A stretch of 64,000 bases of DNA from Lepas anatifera. Its lineage: Eukaryota > Arthropoda > Thecostraca > Lepadidae. Below are positions 1-11,530 of the stretch, in pieces (within the stretch, counting starts at the first letter, position 1; each line of letters begins with the position of its first letter). Both the position numbers and the translations under genes were made by a program. The stretch lies in contig JAOTON010000335.1 of assembly GCA_034440635.1 (NCBI GenBank), positions 233,501-297,500 of the forward strand, written 5' to 3'. Below the pieces are notes generated by a model that was not told where the DNA came from, made no database searches, and saw only the letters and a program-made list of their open reading frames with translations.

Positions 1-2076
1 GGTGTAGGGCGGCCGTGTGGGGCCCAGCCCGCAGAGCCGCCGCAGGGTCTGACGAAGGCTGCCGGGCGCCATCGCCTGCGGCAGGCATGGCAACGGGACA
101 GGTTACCGACTCACGCACACACATCCACACTGGAAACTCAGGAACACTGCCCGACGGGGAGAACGCAGCTGGGCTGGGCTGTTCCCAACCCAGCTGCAGC
201 CCAACCATTTTCGCCCAAGGGACTGCTGACAGTTCCTGAAAAAGGAAAAGTCCAGAAAAAGTGACAAAGTATAAAACACACATAATCATGACTGCTGAAT
301 ACTTAAGAATAAGCTGACATTGTTGGAGGGAATAGGGCAACTTTTCAAGGACATTTCAGATTCAAATGGTTGAAGTATAATAAGGCTGAAAACTAAGAGG
401 TTTTCATGGTTGGTTGGCGTCTCCACAAATCATCCACCACAAAAATATACCACATGCTAAGGTAAAACTCAGACATACTAGAGTAATTTTTCTTCCTTAA
501 TCGCTCACAGCGCATAAGGCCAAAATGCTCCAGCTGTGCCAACACACTGACATTGAATGCTTAAGAGAGTCCACGGGCACGCAACCTTACTGGGTTTAAA
601 AAAGGGCAGTGTGTTTGAACTGATAGATGCACCGCTATTTCCACGTCAGTCAGTTCGTGGAGTGAAACTCCCCCGGACCTGTTAGTGTGCTGGGACCTCT
701 AGAACGATGGCTTTATAACTCAAGGCTTAAGCAACTACTGAAATGACTCAGCTGTCAGAGCTAGTGGGTCCCATGCAGGCACGTAAGTAGAAATGACACG
801 CAATTTAAAACAAAAGATCGGAGGATTTCATCAAGGAATACAGAGATAGAAGAAAAAGTGAGGAAGTTAAAGGTATCTAAAAATGTATCAGCAAAAGGAA
901 ATTAACCTTGCGATTCGATTAATATTTGGCAATTGCTGAGCTCCACAATTTTCTCCATGATGCCCTATTCCCTTCAGTTATTTAACTGCAAAAATAATTT
1001 GTTTACTTCCAAGATATTGCAACGCCTGTTGAACGTAGGCACTTTATGAACAGAATGACTGGCGCAACCTTAGGTCCAAATAACTAAAAACACGTTGAAC
1101 ATGGTGAACTAACCTGTCTTGAATTCCGCAGACCGCAGGCCGTAAGCACCTTATCTATTCTCCGCTGCTCTGGATTTCCAAAAAATAAGTGACTGATTCA
1201 GAATATGTGGCAGTACGCGCAGACCAGTTCCTTTAAAGCCTTCTTGTACGCTCGAACCTTTTCAATACGTAGGATATTCAATGAAACCACTTATTAAAAA
1301 TGATTGTGGCCTCGTTTCAGAAACAATTATTGCGTATTCTAGCAGAGAAAAGAAAGCGAACCTGGTGGGTTGAAGGAAACGTTATCGCAATTTTGGATGG
1401 CAATAGGTTATTTTATCAAAAACTTTGTGTCAAACTCTTCCTAGATTATACGGATCCGGATGTGTGCAGGTTAAGGAGTGGGGGCATTTGCAGTGTTCCG
1501 CACTCTGTTTCAGGCAGTTCTCAGGATGTTAGACGGAGTGGCATTGAAAAGCTATAAGTACGACCAACCGCAGGGCTAAAACACGGTCTCCAGTGAAATC
1601 GGTGGGCTGTGGCCGCCGAGAAAAGTACTGTACTCGCCCCTGCACGAGACTGGCGGATGAAAACAGCATATGAAGTGGATGGCGGGATGTATTACAGGAC
1701 GAAAAGAACTGGTGCGTACAAATGGAGGCTGATGCGATGAGATGCAACAAATAAGAGCGAGCTCTAAAACATAAACGCACGACAACACATGCTCCACGCC
1801 AGCTTTAAATCGGACCAATTGCAGCTGAACGACACCCCACATAAATCGGAGTTTTTTCCTGACACAGTTCATGAACATTGATGTACCAATCAATGGCTCA
1901 TACGCGCAGAACATAGCGCTTACAAAGCACATCGAGCAGGTCGACATTCCTCATTTCCTTTCGAATCAACTACGAAAAATATTACAACTCACTCCTACGC
2001 CCCACAGGGAGAGAATCGTTCGACAGAGCTTCCATACAGAAGGTACCATCATTTGAGTTCATTGCTGTTTATCCGT
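1..2076. other. No recognisable gene; GC-rich start then AT-rich DNA
   Basis: The first ~240 bases are GC-rich; the rest is AT-rich and interrupted by stops in all frames. Short open stretches at 1300-1557 (+) and 1576-1947 (-) have no recognisable domain. The part next to 2077 would hold the MBD4 3' flank, but I see no convincing polyadenylation signal. Confidence 0.5.
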
Positions 2077-3173
2077 CTAATGCACCCGCAGCGCCTTGTG
2101 GTTGGTCCAGATCCAGTTGTGGTAGAGGCAGAGCATGTGCTCCTGAGGGCGCACCTGCTTCCACTGGCCCAGACAGAACAGCCGGTAAGAGTCGCTGCCC
2201 AGTCGGCCCACGCCCTCCAGCTCCGTCGGCGACTTGTACTTCTTGTTGGCGTACTCATCCGAGAAGCGGACGATGGCGGCGGCCACGTCATCGCCCACCT
2301 GCAGCGGCGTCAGCAGCTCGCGCACGTCGGCGCTGTCGGCGTCACGCGCCGCCGCCGCCGTCGGCCAGCGCTGGAACAGCTCCTCCAGCAGCGGCCGCGC
2401 AGCACGGCTGCTCACCACCGGACCGGGCTCACCCCAGGTGTCGTCCGGGTTTCCCTCGGTCACCTCGCTCAGCACCATACACGCCACCAGCAGTTTCCAG
2501 GGGTCGTCCCAGTAGCGCTCCTGCACCAGCTCGTACGGCGACTCCGGTGGCGTCCACCGGTCCCGCGCTCCTTTCTGGGCCGACGGCTGCGGCTTCGCTG
2601 CCGACTGTGGCTTCGCTACCGGCTGTTTATTCACTACCGGTTGTGGCTTCGTTGGCCGCAGCGGCTTCGGCGGCGGGGGAGGCTTCTGCAGAGGGCGCGC
2701 CTTCGGCGGGCGACCCATTCGACCAGCTGGCTTCTTCACAACAGCCGGTTTCCGGGGAAGTTGAATTTGAGCTTCATCTTTCGGTTTGGCGCATCGCCGG
2801 CGCCGTCGCTTGGCGCCTTCTTGGGGCGGCCCCGGGCCTTGGACAGGATTTTGGTGGCAGCCAGTTTAGCTTTGGCCTTGACCTTACCGGACGTGCGCCG
2901 CCGCGCGCTGGGCATGCCAGCCTGAGAGTGTGCATTGAAACAGAACAGCTCGGGAGATATGTCGCTGTTTATCTGCTCCAGGTAACGACGCACTTCGTTC
3001 TGAGACCGGAACTTCTTGCCCATCGGATTGTAGACGTAGACGTCCCACTTCCCCGAAGACTCTCCTGTGGCTCTCTGAACACACTTTCTCGTCCAACCCT
3101 CCGGCAAAGCCGGATCGTCAAAGTAGACGCCATCTTTCGTATCAGGTTTCCTAGGAGTTACAACTGCTGACAT
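2077..3173 (-). CDS. MBD4: MBD4-like methyl-CpG-binding thymine DNA glycosylase (frameshifted)
   Basis: MBD4 binds methylated CpG and removes T or U from the G:T/G:U mismatches left by 5-methylcytosine deamination, acting in nuclear base excision repair. The N-terminal half (ATG at 3173, MSAVVTPRKP) carries a methyl-CpG-binding domain at about residues 21-82 (LPEGWTRK, KWDVYVYNP, KKFRSQNEVRRYL). An AT-hook-like ARGRPKKAP and a lysine/proline linker with GRPPKARP follow. The C-terminal half matches the HhH glycosylase domain: WTPPESPYELVQE, DPWKLLVAC, IVRFSDEY, then GSDSYRLFC with the catalytic Asp (about codon 183 of that half), and WKQVRP with LYHNWIWTNH before the stop. The halves lie in different frames and meet near 2738-2760, where one base is missing; sense continues across, so no intron is needed. 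Total is about 365 residues against 580 in human. Earlier in-frame starts (ATG at 3215) are possible. Oddity: the LN(R/K)TxG loop is replaced by a longer segment (SEVTEGNPDD). Confidence 0.85.
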
Positions 3174-5128
3174 TCTTCTGCCTGCTTTGTTTACTCTGCC
3201 ATAAAGGGGGGACATAATTAGGCACCTACTAGAAGACTGGGCGAGAAGGCACAGTCCAGTTTGCAATTGGAATATTTGTTAACACAACACCATCTTTGCA
3301 TGATTAACCATCAACATAATAGCCAAGAGGGATAAACACATATTTCAAATTACTGGAAACACCTATTACAATGTCTATGTGGGCTCTACATTCTTTGAAT
3401 GCAGATCTGAACAAACATAATCAAATGAAAAATATACCAAATATACTGGTTAGCGCATCATTTGAGATTAACACCTTTCACAACCTCAGAACTACCCTCA
3501 TTTAAGTTAGGTAAGGCTTCGTTTTGGGCCACAAAGATACGAAAGAGACAAGATAGAACAAGCGCAGTCCACACTAAACAGGACACCAGAAGGCGATTAT
3601 GAGCGTATATGTGATGTGGTAGGACATTGCAAACTCAATATGTGAAGGCAAGGAAATATTTATAAAGATACATCAGTACGACAGGCTTTGTTCTAATACG
3701 AGAAAAACAACACCGCAGGTCATAACACCAGGCTTGCAACTGGGCTGCAACAGCCCGGAGTGCAAGAAGGGTTCATTTACAGGAAACCTTGTTCATGTGG
3801 CGCACTAGTTCCTTCGCGTAACAGTTTGTGTTTGTGCAACGGCGTCAGCCATCGGCCGCCCATTTTGATATTCCAGAGCATGGACAACATAGATCGTCCC
3901 CGCCCCCATGGGAGAGTGAGCCACTACCTAAAACCCAGTCTGCAAAGTATGACATTTTCGCAGAGATCTCGCAGTGTGTGCGGCATCCTGGATCGGTGCG
4001 TATGGAGCGGACACTAAAGCACACGATGCCAGAGATCATATTGCGCCGACTGGCATTCCTTCAAGAATATTTTTATTACAAAATAGCAGAATCTTGATGG
4101 ATACGAACACATTTCTACTGGCTATTTTTTATCGTTGAGCACACTCAATGATGTAAAATACTTGAAAATATAATAAAACAAAAGTGTAAGAAAGTATCCC
4201 ATCCATCACATCGCAGGAGCATTGTTTGGGGAGAGGGGGAACTCGGGAGAAATTGTGAAAACAGTGTTTGGTAAGAGAATCGATAAAAATTTTGACATTT
4301 TGGTGAGGAGCCATGACCTTTTGCTTCCCCCCTCTGTGTCCGCCAATGCCTTTCACGGCCACAGCTATGACGGTTATGCAAAATCGCTGAAACGTTTGTT
4401 GACTGCATGTGCGCTACACATGGTGACACACATACTTATGTTTTATTTTTGAAAATAAAATATTTAGTGCGCAATAATAGCGAGAATTAAATATGTAAAA
4501 ATATCGATCAGAATAAACAAATAATAAATACCTAACTGTTTGATTACAAAAAAGTTGGCCCACTTCTTAGTATGGTACTATTCTTACGTGCCGCACAGTG
4601 GCCGGAAATTCACCATGACCGTAAAATTTGTGCAGCGGGACTATTCCCAGGCGCTCCACGGTGGTGGTGCAGCAAGACACTCAGCCGATACAAATGGGGC
4701 AGGAACTGCGTGCTGCGTGCGTACAGATATGACGAAGGACATTGAAAACATATGAAGCAAGCCAAACAATAACATCACCTAACTTTGTCTCCATTGAGCG
4801 AGCCGGCCTGCAGCGTTCCGAACCTCTCGGTGGCACTTTTGCATTGTCGGCCACGGCCTCGTAAGGTCTCGAGCCCGCTCGCTTGAGCACGCGTGCTGAA
4901 CCGATTGGCGGACACGTTGTTGCCCTGCACAAGCCAACGTGATACGGTTCCAAAATTTCCCCTACATGAGCGGGCGCAATATGGCTCTAAAATTGGCATT
5001 ACAAAGGAATTCTGGTAAAATTTGCATGCATGATGTATTCTTCCGCCAGTCGGAGAGATGGTGTGGCGTGACACTAACAGGCAGGGCATCAAGGCCGCAG
5101 GTGTACCATACGTGTTTAATCAAATTAT
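3174..5128. other. Intergenic; MBD4 upstream flank, repeat remnant at about 4210-4365
   Basis: This would include the MBD4 promoter, but no TATA box or initiator stands out. Around 4210-4365, GCATTGTTTGGGGAGAGGGG on one side and the reverse complement of GGCGGACACAGAGGGGGGAA on the other resemble the G-rich ends of hAT-type MITEs seen at 11214 and 46876, so a degraded MITE is likely. No coding region is recognisable in the rest. Confidence 0.4.
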
Positions 5129-5183
5129 ATACTAATGATAAGTTCTCGGAAGGCCCGCTGGAGATAGGGTGCCATAAACCGCA

Positions 5184-5826
5184 GAGTGTTGTGGGAATGA
5201 CCTAGGACCCTAAAAAGATGATCAAATAGACGACAGTAACAACGCTAGAAGACTTGCAGCCTAAAAAGCCAAAGTCCAGAAACTAAGACGTCTAAACCCT
5301 AAAAAGCCCAAAAAAGGCTAAGTTAAGGTAAAGATAAAGAAAAAACGAGGGATGAGGTAAATGCAACGTGTCGGTCTTAGACCGTCGTCAGGCAAAGGGT
5401 GCGAGGTGGAGGTGGCCAGAGGCCTTTTTTCTTTATCTTTACCTTGACTTAACCTTTTGGGTTTTTTAGGGTTTAGACGTCTTAGTTTCTGGACTTTGGC
5501 TTTTTAGGCTGCAAGTCTTTTAGCGCTGTTACTGTCGTCTGTTTGATCATCTTTTAGGGTCCTAGGTAAACTTTTACCTCAGGCCTCTGGCCACCTCCAC
5601 CTTGCACCCTTCGCCTGACGACGGTCTAAGACCAAAACGTTGCATTTACCTCATCCCACGTTTTTTTCTTTATCTTTACCTTGACTTAAGCCTTTTTGGG
5701 GCTCTTTTAGGGATTAGCCACCTTACTTTCTGGACTTTGGCTTTTTAGGCTCAAAGTCTTTTAGCGCTTTTACTGTCATCTGTTTTACCATCTTTTTAGG
5801 GGCCTAGGTCATTCCCACAACACTCT
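5184..5826. mobile_element. Palindromic (foldback) element with nested inverted arms
   Basis: The ends are perfect inverted repeats: AGAGTGTTGTGGGAATGACC at the left and its complement at the right, continuing through CTAGG. The left arm runs to about 5427. Its first half reappears inverted at about 5430-5565 and again at about 5660-5826, while its second half (GGTCTTAGACCGTCGTCAGG-like) reappears inverted at about 5578-5650. So one arm of ~245 bp faces about one and a half inverted copies. It has no coding capacity. An 11-bp direct repeat ATACTAATGAT flanks the region (5129-5139 and 5829-5839), but the left copy lies 44 bp outside the terminal repeat. Confidence 0.75.
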
Positions 5827-5839
5827 ACATACTAATGAT

Positions 5840-6851
5840 TGCATTTCACACTTGGCCCATCAGACAGAAAAGAGTGAAACCTTGTGATTCAAATGATAAA
5901 AGGTTTTTATGGAAAATATTTCACTCAAGGTGATGGTAAATGGCAGTTATACAGACTCTGGGTGCCAATATTTTGCTAGGAGACCTACCACATACCAGAG
6001 CAATGTCCTGAACTCCTGAGATTGCAAATTTTAAGTAGATAACCTACCTTTTTCAGATTTATTTGGCCTCACCAGCAGGAAATTGTGGCCTCAGTTGAAA
6101 ATAAAATCGAGGAGTAGACATGTTTTTTTTATTTGGTGAATAGGAATAAACACTGGACAGGTCCCAGAGAAACTGAAGTATGTGCGAATTCTTGAAACCT
6201 TGCTGAAAAATGCATGACAACGAATTTTGAGCATTGAATAATGGATTTAGTAATTTATACCTTAAGCCTTTAGGCTCCTAGGCCAGGCCTTTAGGCTCTT
6301 AGGCCTCACTCTCCACTTTGAGCAGAGAACAATTTCATGACAGTGTACCAGAGAGGTGTCAAATCACATCGCAGAGGGGGAGGGGGACTGTGGCTTCCCA
6401 ATAATAACAACATTCCAAATAATGGGCACAATGAAACATAATTGGAAATGCTCCTTCCAAAAATGGAAACCCATGTTCCCAAAAAATATGAACACTGAGA
6501 CTATTTCTTTCAGAAAACCTCTAAGACTGCCACAAAATAAACTGGAAAGCCTTCTGCTTGGTCAACCCACACTTTAAATGACATTTTGGAAAGTTCTTAC
6601 TTGAATTAACATAACTTTGAAAGCAGCCTAAGTATTAATTCCAAATACCACAATTTCACTTTGTCAGAAAACACAAATAGAACAAATTGTTTTGAGACTA
6701 TCTTTCACAACTTGAATCTGGTTCTTAGGCATAGTAAAAGAAGCACAAAATAAAAGTATTGAACACATTTTCATCACACAAATTTTCCAAAAATATCAAT
6801 TTCACAACACAAGTGCTGCCAAAAATGCAGTCAGAGGGGCCAAGGTGTAAC
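5840..6851. other. No recognisable gene
   Basis: AT-rich, with scattered short open stretches. Around 6255-6310 there is a small run of TTAGGC/AGGCCT-like words. Nothing recognisable otherwise. The left target-site copy of the following LINE starts at 6852. Confidence 0.5.
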
Positions 6852-6864
6852 AAAACTTGTTAGT
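6852..6864 (+). repeat. Left target-site duplication of the L1/Tx1-like LINE
   Basis: AAAACTTGTTAGT here is repeated exactly at 10498-10510, bracketing the LINE. Confidence 0.85.
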
Positions 6865-6924
6865 ACAGCGAAACGAATCGCAAATAATGACAAATGTAAA
6901 GACATTCTAAAAATATATGGCTGA

Positions 6925-7604
6925 AAACGAATTGGTAGATCTGTGGCGAGTGCTTAATCCGCAGAAAGATGTTATACTTGTCTACGATCAAACCCGCCCA
7001 GTAAATCTAGAATTGATTTGTTCTTGACTAGCAGAAACGTGTTGTATGCGAAAAGTAATCCAACAGCTGATATACGGAACGGCTATCTAACCGACCATAA
7101 TATGATAACGATCTCTGTCAACGTGTCTTGTATTGAAGTCGGCAGATCATTTTGGAAGTTTAATAACGTTCTATTAAGAGATGAAAATTTTGTTTCTTTG
7201 ATTCGCCGAAAAATACCTGAAATCTTAGATGAAAACAGGCCTAGCACGTCATATAGTGTTGTACTTTTGGAAACACTGCTGTGCGTGTTAAGAGGGTATA
7301 TAATCCAATATGCTTCCCACAAAAACGCAAATATTTTGAGGCCCTTGAGAACTTAGAGGAAGAAATCAAAGTAGTGCAGAATGTTGGAAGTCCAGACACC
7401 GGTCAAATAGAAGCGCTTTTAAAGAAAAGAGACGCTTTGATACAAGAAATGACTAGCAATAGAATATTTAAATCCAGGGCACGTTGGCGTTCCTCCGCAG
7501 AAATTGGGAGCAGATACTTTCACCAGCTAGGTAAGCGAAATAGAGGAAAAATATTTGCAAAGCTCTGTTTGTACATGATAGGCAGCATGAAGGACAAGAG
7601 GTGA
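6925..7604 (+). pseudogene. LINE endonuclease C-terminus and linker (broken)
   Basis: The fragment begins with NELVDLWRVLNPQKDV, then changes frame to DLFLTSRNVLY, followed by YLTDHNMITISV, the SDH-type motif that closes apurinic-like LINE endonucleases. WKFNNVLLRDENFV follows, typical of the segment between endonuclease and RT. A second frame (7281-7604) continues with the charged linker (RWRSSAEIGSRYFHQLGKRN). The catalytic N-terminal part of the endonuclease is missing, so no activity is expected. Confidence 0.75.
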
Positions 7605-7739
7605 TCAGTAGTAACACTGATCAAATGCTTGAGGAGGGTAGACACTTTTTTAGTGATCTTTACCGAAAAAGGTTATTGACAGAGAGCTAAATTCTTTCGT
7701 GGTCGGACTTACCTCTGTATCGGAACAAGAGGCTGGCTA

Positions 7740-8953
7740 TTGTAATAGCCCCATAGACCTAGAAGAGCTCACGTTAACGGTATTTTCAATTCGCAATAAC
7801 ACATCACCGGGTCCCTCCGGATATACCGGGAATTTTATAAGTTCTTTTGGCCGGAGCTAAAAAACTTAGTGCATCGTGTATGTTGAGAAATATTTGAAAT
7901 GGGAAGGATGCCAAGTAGTGTCAAGCGTAGCGTTACGATCCTCATACCGAAAAAGGGAAAAGATAGCCGTAAAGTAATGAACTTACGACCGATAAGCCTT
8001 CTGAACACTTTGTATAAATTGATTACCAAATGTCTTGCAAACCGACTTGCAAGTATCATTAAAACGATTATTAACACAGATCAAACGGGCTTTATCAAAG
8101 GCCGATATATTGAAGAAAATATTAGGCTTCTCCTTGATTTGAAAGATTATTGCTTTTCACGTAAGCAGCCAGCGCTCTTGCTGGCATGCGACTGCAGAAG
8201 GCGTATGATTGTGTCGATTGGCAGTATTTGAGACAAGTGTTAAACGTTGTGGGGCTAGGGAGGTAATTTTCTGAGGTGGGTGGACATACTTTATGATACG
8301 AACCCGCATTTTCCAGCAATAGCATCTGTACAGATAAACGGAAAACTGTCCCGTGACTACAGGATTGAGCGGGGTCTTAGACAGGGGTGCCCTTTAGTTG
8401 CCTTCTCTTTTGGTAGCCTTTGAACCTCTTTTTAGAGCGCATCAGAAAATGTGAGCAGGTCAGAGGAGTGAACGTAGGCCGGACCGTTGTAAAGGTAACG
8501 AGCTACGCCGACGATGTGACGGTAATCATGGACGGCAGTGAAGAGTCATTGTCGTCGTGTATGAGAATATTTGATGAATTCAGTGTTATATCAGGATTGG
8601 AATTGAGCATTGCAAAAACTCAGGCATTTTGGGTTGGATATGGAGCAGTAACGAAGGCTCCTATCTGTCCCAACTACAGTATTCAGTGGCCAAAAGGGTA
8701 TATAGAGGTATTAGGAATAAAAATCCCGAACGACCCGAAAACAAATATCGCAAATGTCAACTACGAAGAGAAGTTCGAAAATATTATCTCTCGCCTTAAT
8801 CATTGGAATGGTAAGGGCTTGACGCCATTTGGTCGCATTCACCTGATAAAGTCTGAAATGCTCTCTCAGCTTATCTATTTAATGTCGGTTCTCCCCAGTC
8901 CCGAACAAGTTTTCGTTAAGAAGCTGGAAACGGTGTTGTTTAAGTTTGTTTGA
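7740..8953 (+). pseudogene. LINE reverse transcriptase domain (broken)
   Basis: RT motifs are split over frames. NNTSPGPSGYTGNF lies near 7795-7835; then PSSVKRSVTILIPKKGKDSR and LRPISLLNTLYKLITK (7899-8231); then DTNPHFPAI-like text and a QG(C)PL motif near 8370-8400. SYADDVTVIMDG follows, with the catalytic ADD pair at about 8500, and then the thumb (ELSIAKTQAFWVGYG, VLGIKIPNDP). At least three frame changes and a stop remove function. Confidence 0.8.
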
Positions 8954-10178
8954 GGTGGGAAGAGGGAGCGCATTAAAAGAGCAACTCTTAAGGCAAAATA
9001 TAAAGATGGTGGGCTTCAGTTCCCTGACTTGTTGAACCAATCTCAAAGTCTCAAGATCGCATGGATTAAAAAATATATGGACGCAGACAACACATGTAAA
9101 TGGAAGGACGTGATGCATGAAAAACTATCCTTAAACTGCACCACAACCGTTTTTCACTGTAATAGTACAGCGGAAACGCTTCAATCATGGCTCGGAAATC
9201 CATTCTGGGAGGAAACGTGCTCGGCCTGGTATAACATTAAAAATCTGATGATAGTAATGGTGAAGTATTCCTTGCTCAAGTGATTTTGGGCAATAAAAAC
9301 ATTTCCCTTGAAGAAACCAAAGCATTAATAGACAGCTGTTGATAGATAAAGGATTGGTACGTGTTGCTGATGTGTACGATTTCAGTAGAATACGTTTTTT
9401 GACATCCAATGAAGCTGCCAGTAAGTACAATATACATCCAATAACAGCGCATGCAATCATGAGGTCAATTCCAGTGGAATGGAGGCAGCGCATCATAAGG
9501 GAGAAACCTCATTCGTCTTTAGATTCGGGAAGTTTTGACGCTCTGAAAGACGCACCAAAAACAGCCAAATGGGCTTACTGGAAATTAAGAGCGAATGTCC
9601 AGGCCCTGGCAACAGAGAAGTGCCACGAGAAATGGCTGTTGGATCTGCCCGCAGTCGTATCTCCAGAGATGACATGGCCCGCAGTGTATAATCGCCTGCA
9701 TCAATCAGTGAAGGATGTAAATCTTAAATGGCTACAATATAGAATAATTAAACGTATTCTTCCGACAAACCGGTTACTTTACATTTTTGGCCTTTCGGAA
9801 ACTGATAAATGTAGGAAATGCCCAATCTACTCGGAAAATATTCTGCACAAATTCTGGAAATGCCCTTCGGTCCGAATGCTTTGGCGCGCAGTGAAGGATC
9901 TTTTAGGATTGCAACACAGTCTCACTAGTATGAATGTCTTTTTCGGTTTACATATGTCCGACGCAAACGATTCAATGCGAGTGAACACCGTTATCATGCT
10001 AACAAACCAAATGATTTGGAAGTATAGGGATTGCGACGGAGCGTTGACCGTGGAAAATCTAAGGCTCCACATTCTTGATTATCTAAAGATAGAGCACTAC
10101 ATAGCACAAACTGGGGACACACGATCGAAGTTCACGGACAGGTGGGGCAGACTGAGCGAGTGCTTACATCTGAATTAA
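8954..10178 (+). pseudogene. LINE C-terminal region with Cys/His motif (broken)
   Basis: The region continues from RT thumb to the 3' end of ORF2. The open stretch 9339-10178 contains LKWLQYRIIKRILPTNRLLY, then CRKCPIYSENILHKFWKCP, a Cys-Cys-His-Cys arrangement common at the C-terminus of L1/Tx1-like ORF2 proteins. The stop at 10176-10178 is the natural end; the 3' UTR follows. Confidence 0.75.
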
Positions 10179-10497
10179 TAACCAGTTAGTGCGCATTCGC
10201 TGTATTATTGATATGCGTATCTCCCTCCCCCTTTCACACATCTGATTGTATGTGCAGCTTATCTGCTGTGAAATGCGGGTTATCTGCTGTTCCACTCCTT
10301 TTGGCTGGTTCTTCTGCTCGAATTGTTAAGGTTGAAGTTGCGTGCGTTGAAGATGTATGTGCGGGGTGTGTGCTGTGTGACAAATATTCTATGGAATCCT
10401 CTGAGTGGGTACGGGCTGGGTGAGCCCATCGCGCTGTGCATTGTAGTATGGATCTGCGTGTTAAGATTGATGTATCATGGAAATAAATGTTGAGAAA

Positions 10498-10510
10498 AAA
10501 ACTTGTTAGT
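10498..10510 (+). repeat. Right target-site duplication of the L1/Tx1-like LINE
   Basis: AAAACTTGTTAGT, identical to 6852-6864. Confidence 0.85.
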
Positions 10511-11205
10511 GCTGTGGGTTATTAGCTGTAATAATGTTCTACAATGGTAATTATACAGTTTTACACTGTTTTTAGTGCACCACTTTCTGAGTAGTATCAT
10601 TCTGGGTAAAAGTGGGAATTTTCAGTCCCAATGTCTCAGGGCCAGGACCCAAACTGGTACAGACAGTGTCCAGGCTGTGACGGGGCTTAAATATCAGGGC
10701 CATTCATTACTTGAACACAGCTTGAGTAAAATGTATAGTCTCAACAGCATAATTCTTAAGCTCTTTCAATTAAAAGTTTGCTATCTTAAATAAAAGAATG
10801 CCGTAAAACGGGGTTATTTGATACAAAATGTTCATTTTTTGTAATCATGCATCGAAAAGAGCCATATTTCCAATACACTACAAATTATGATTTTGTAGAC
10901 TATTCCAGTGCTGTCGGAATAGTATATGTGAAAATGTGTGTATATACACAGGCAATGTTATTTTTTTAATTGAAGGTTGTATCAAATTGCCTCATGGGGT
11001 GGGGCAATTCGATATGTTTATGCTCAGGAGGCCATATCTCTAAAATGTGCCTAGGTGGGGGTATTTGATATTCACAGCTGGTTTTTAAAAACACAAAATA
11101 TACTGTTTAGAAATAACTAGGTTTCAAACTCTTTATTTGAGAGAAATATGCCTATTTCAGGGATATCCACTACAAGGTGACATCGTGGGATGCAGAAAAC
11201 ATGTC

Positions 11206-11213
11206 TTCTGTAT
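11206..11213 (+). repeat. 8-bp target duplication, left side of the nested MITE
   Basis: TTCTGTAT, matched by TTCTGTGT at 11531-11538 (7 of 8). Confidence 0.6.
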
Positions 11214-11530
11214 CATTGGCGGTCGCAGGGGGGCATTCCGGCCATGGCCCCCTAAAGCGCTGGAGGGGGGCAAACTACCATTTTGCCCCCCAAACACCGG
11301 AGAAATTTTTGAAAAAAGGTGTTTACACTAGGTCTGTAGAGCAAAAAATTTTCGCTCCCCCCCTCCGAGAGCGATCATGTACTTGGAGAAGTAGCTTATA
11401 CTAGGTCTGTCGAGATCACTGAAAAAAGGTGTTTACACTTGGTCTGAAGAGCCAAAAAAATTCGCTCCCCCCCGGAGGAGAGGCAGACATGGGTTTGGCC
11501 CCCCCAAACTCGGGTCTGCATCCGGCCCTG
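11214..11530. mobile_element. Nested hAT-type MITE with internal duplication
   Basis: It starts CATTGGCGGTCGCAGGGGGG and ends GGTCTGCATCCGGCCCTG, imperfect inverted repeats of the kind common in hAT MITEs. The flanking 8-bp near-repeats fit a hAT target duplication. Inside, a ~60-bp segment (GAAAAAAGGTGTTTACAC ... TTCGCTCCCCCC) occurs twice, at about 11307-11366 and 11418-11472. No coding capacity. Confidence 0.6.

Larger units (their letters stand above)
6865..10497 (+). mobile_element. 5'-truncated L1/Tx1-like non-LTR retrotransposon
   Basis: A dead LINE of about 3.6 kb bounded by a 13-bp target-site duplication. It starts inside the endonuclease domain (NELVDLWRVLNPQKD) and runs through reverse transcriptase to a cysteine/histidine C-terminal region. 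The 3' UTR ends in AATAAATGTTGAGAAAAAA, an AATAAA signal followed by a short A tail. Frames change several times. Style of the RT (LRPISLLNTLYKLITKCLANRL, TGFIKGRYIEENIRLLLDL) points to the L1/Tx1 group rather than CR1 or jockey; the exact clade is inference. Confidence 0.85.

Noticed and set aside
1576..1947. 123-codon frame rich in Cys, Phe and Ser
   Set aside because: No recognisable motif, overlapped by other frames, no gene-like context.
2736..2762. An intron between the two MBD4 halves
   Set aside because: Coding sense is continuous across the junction with only a one-base phase change; there is no room for an intron.
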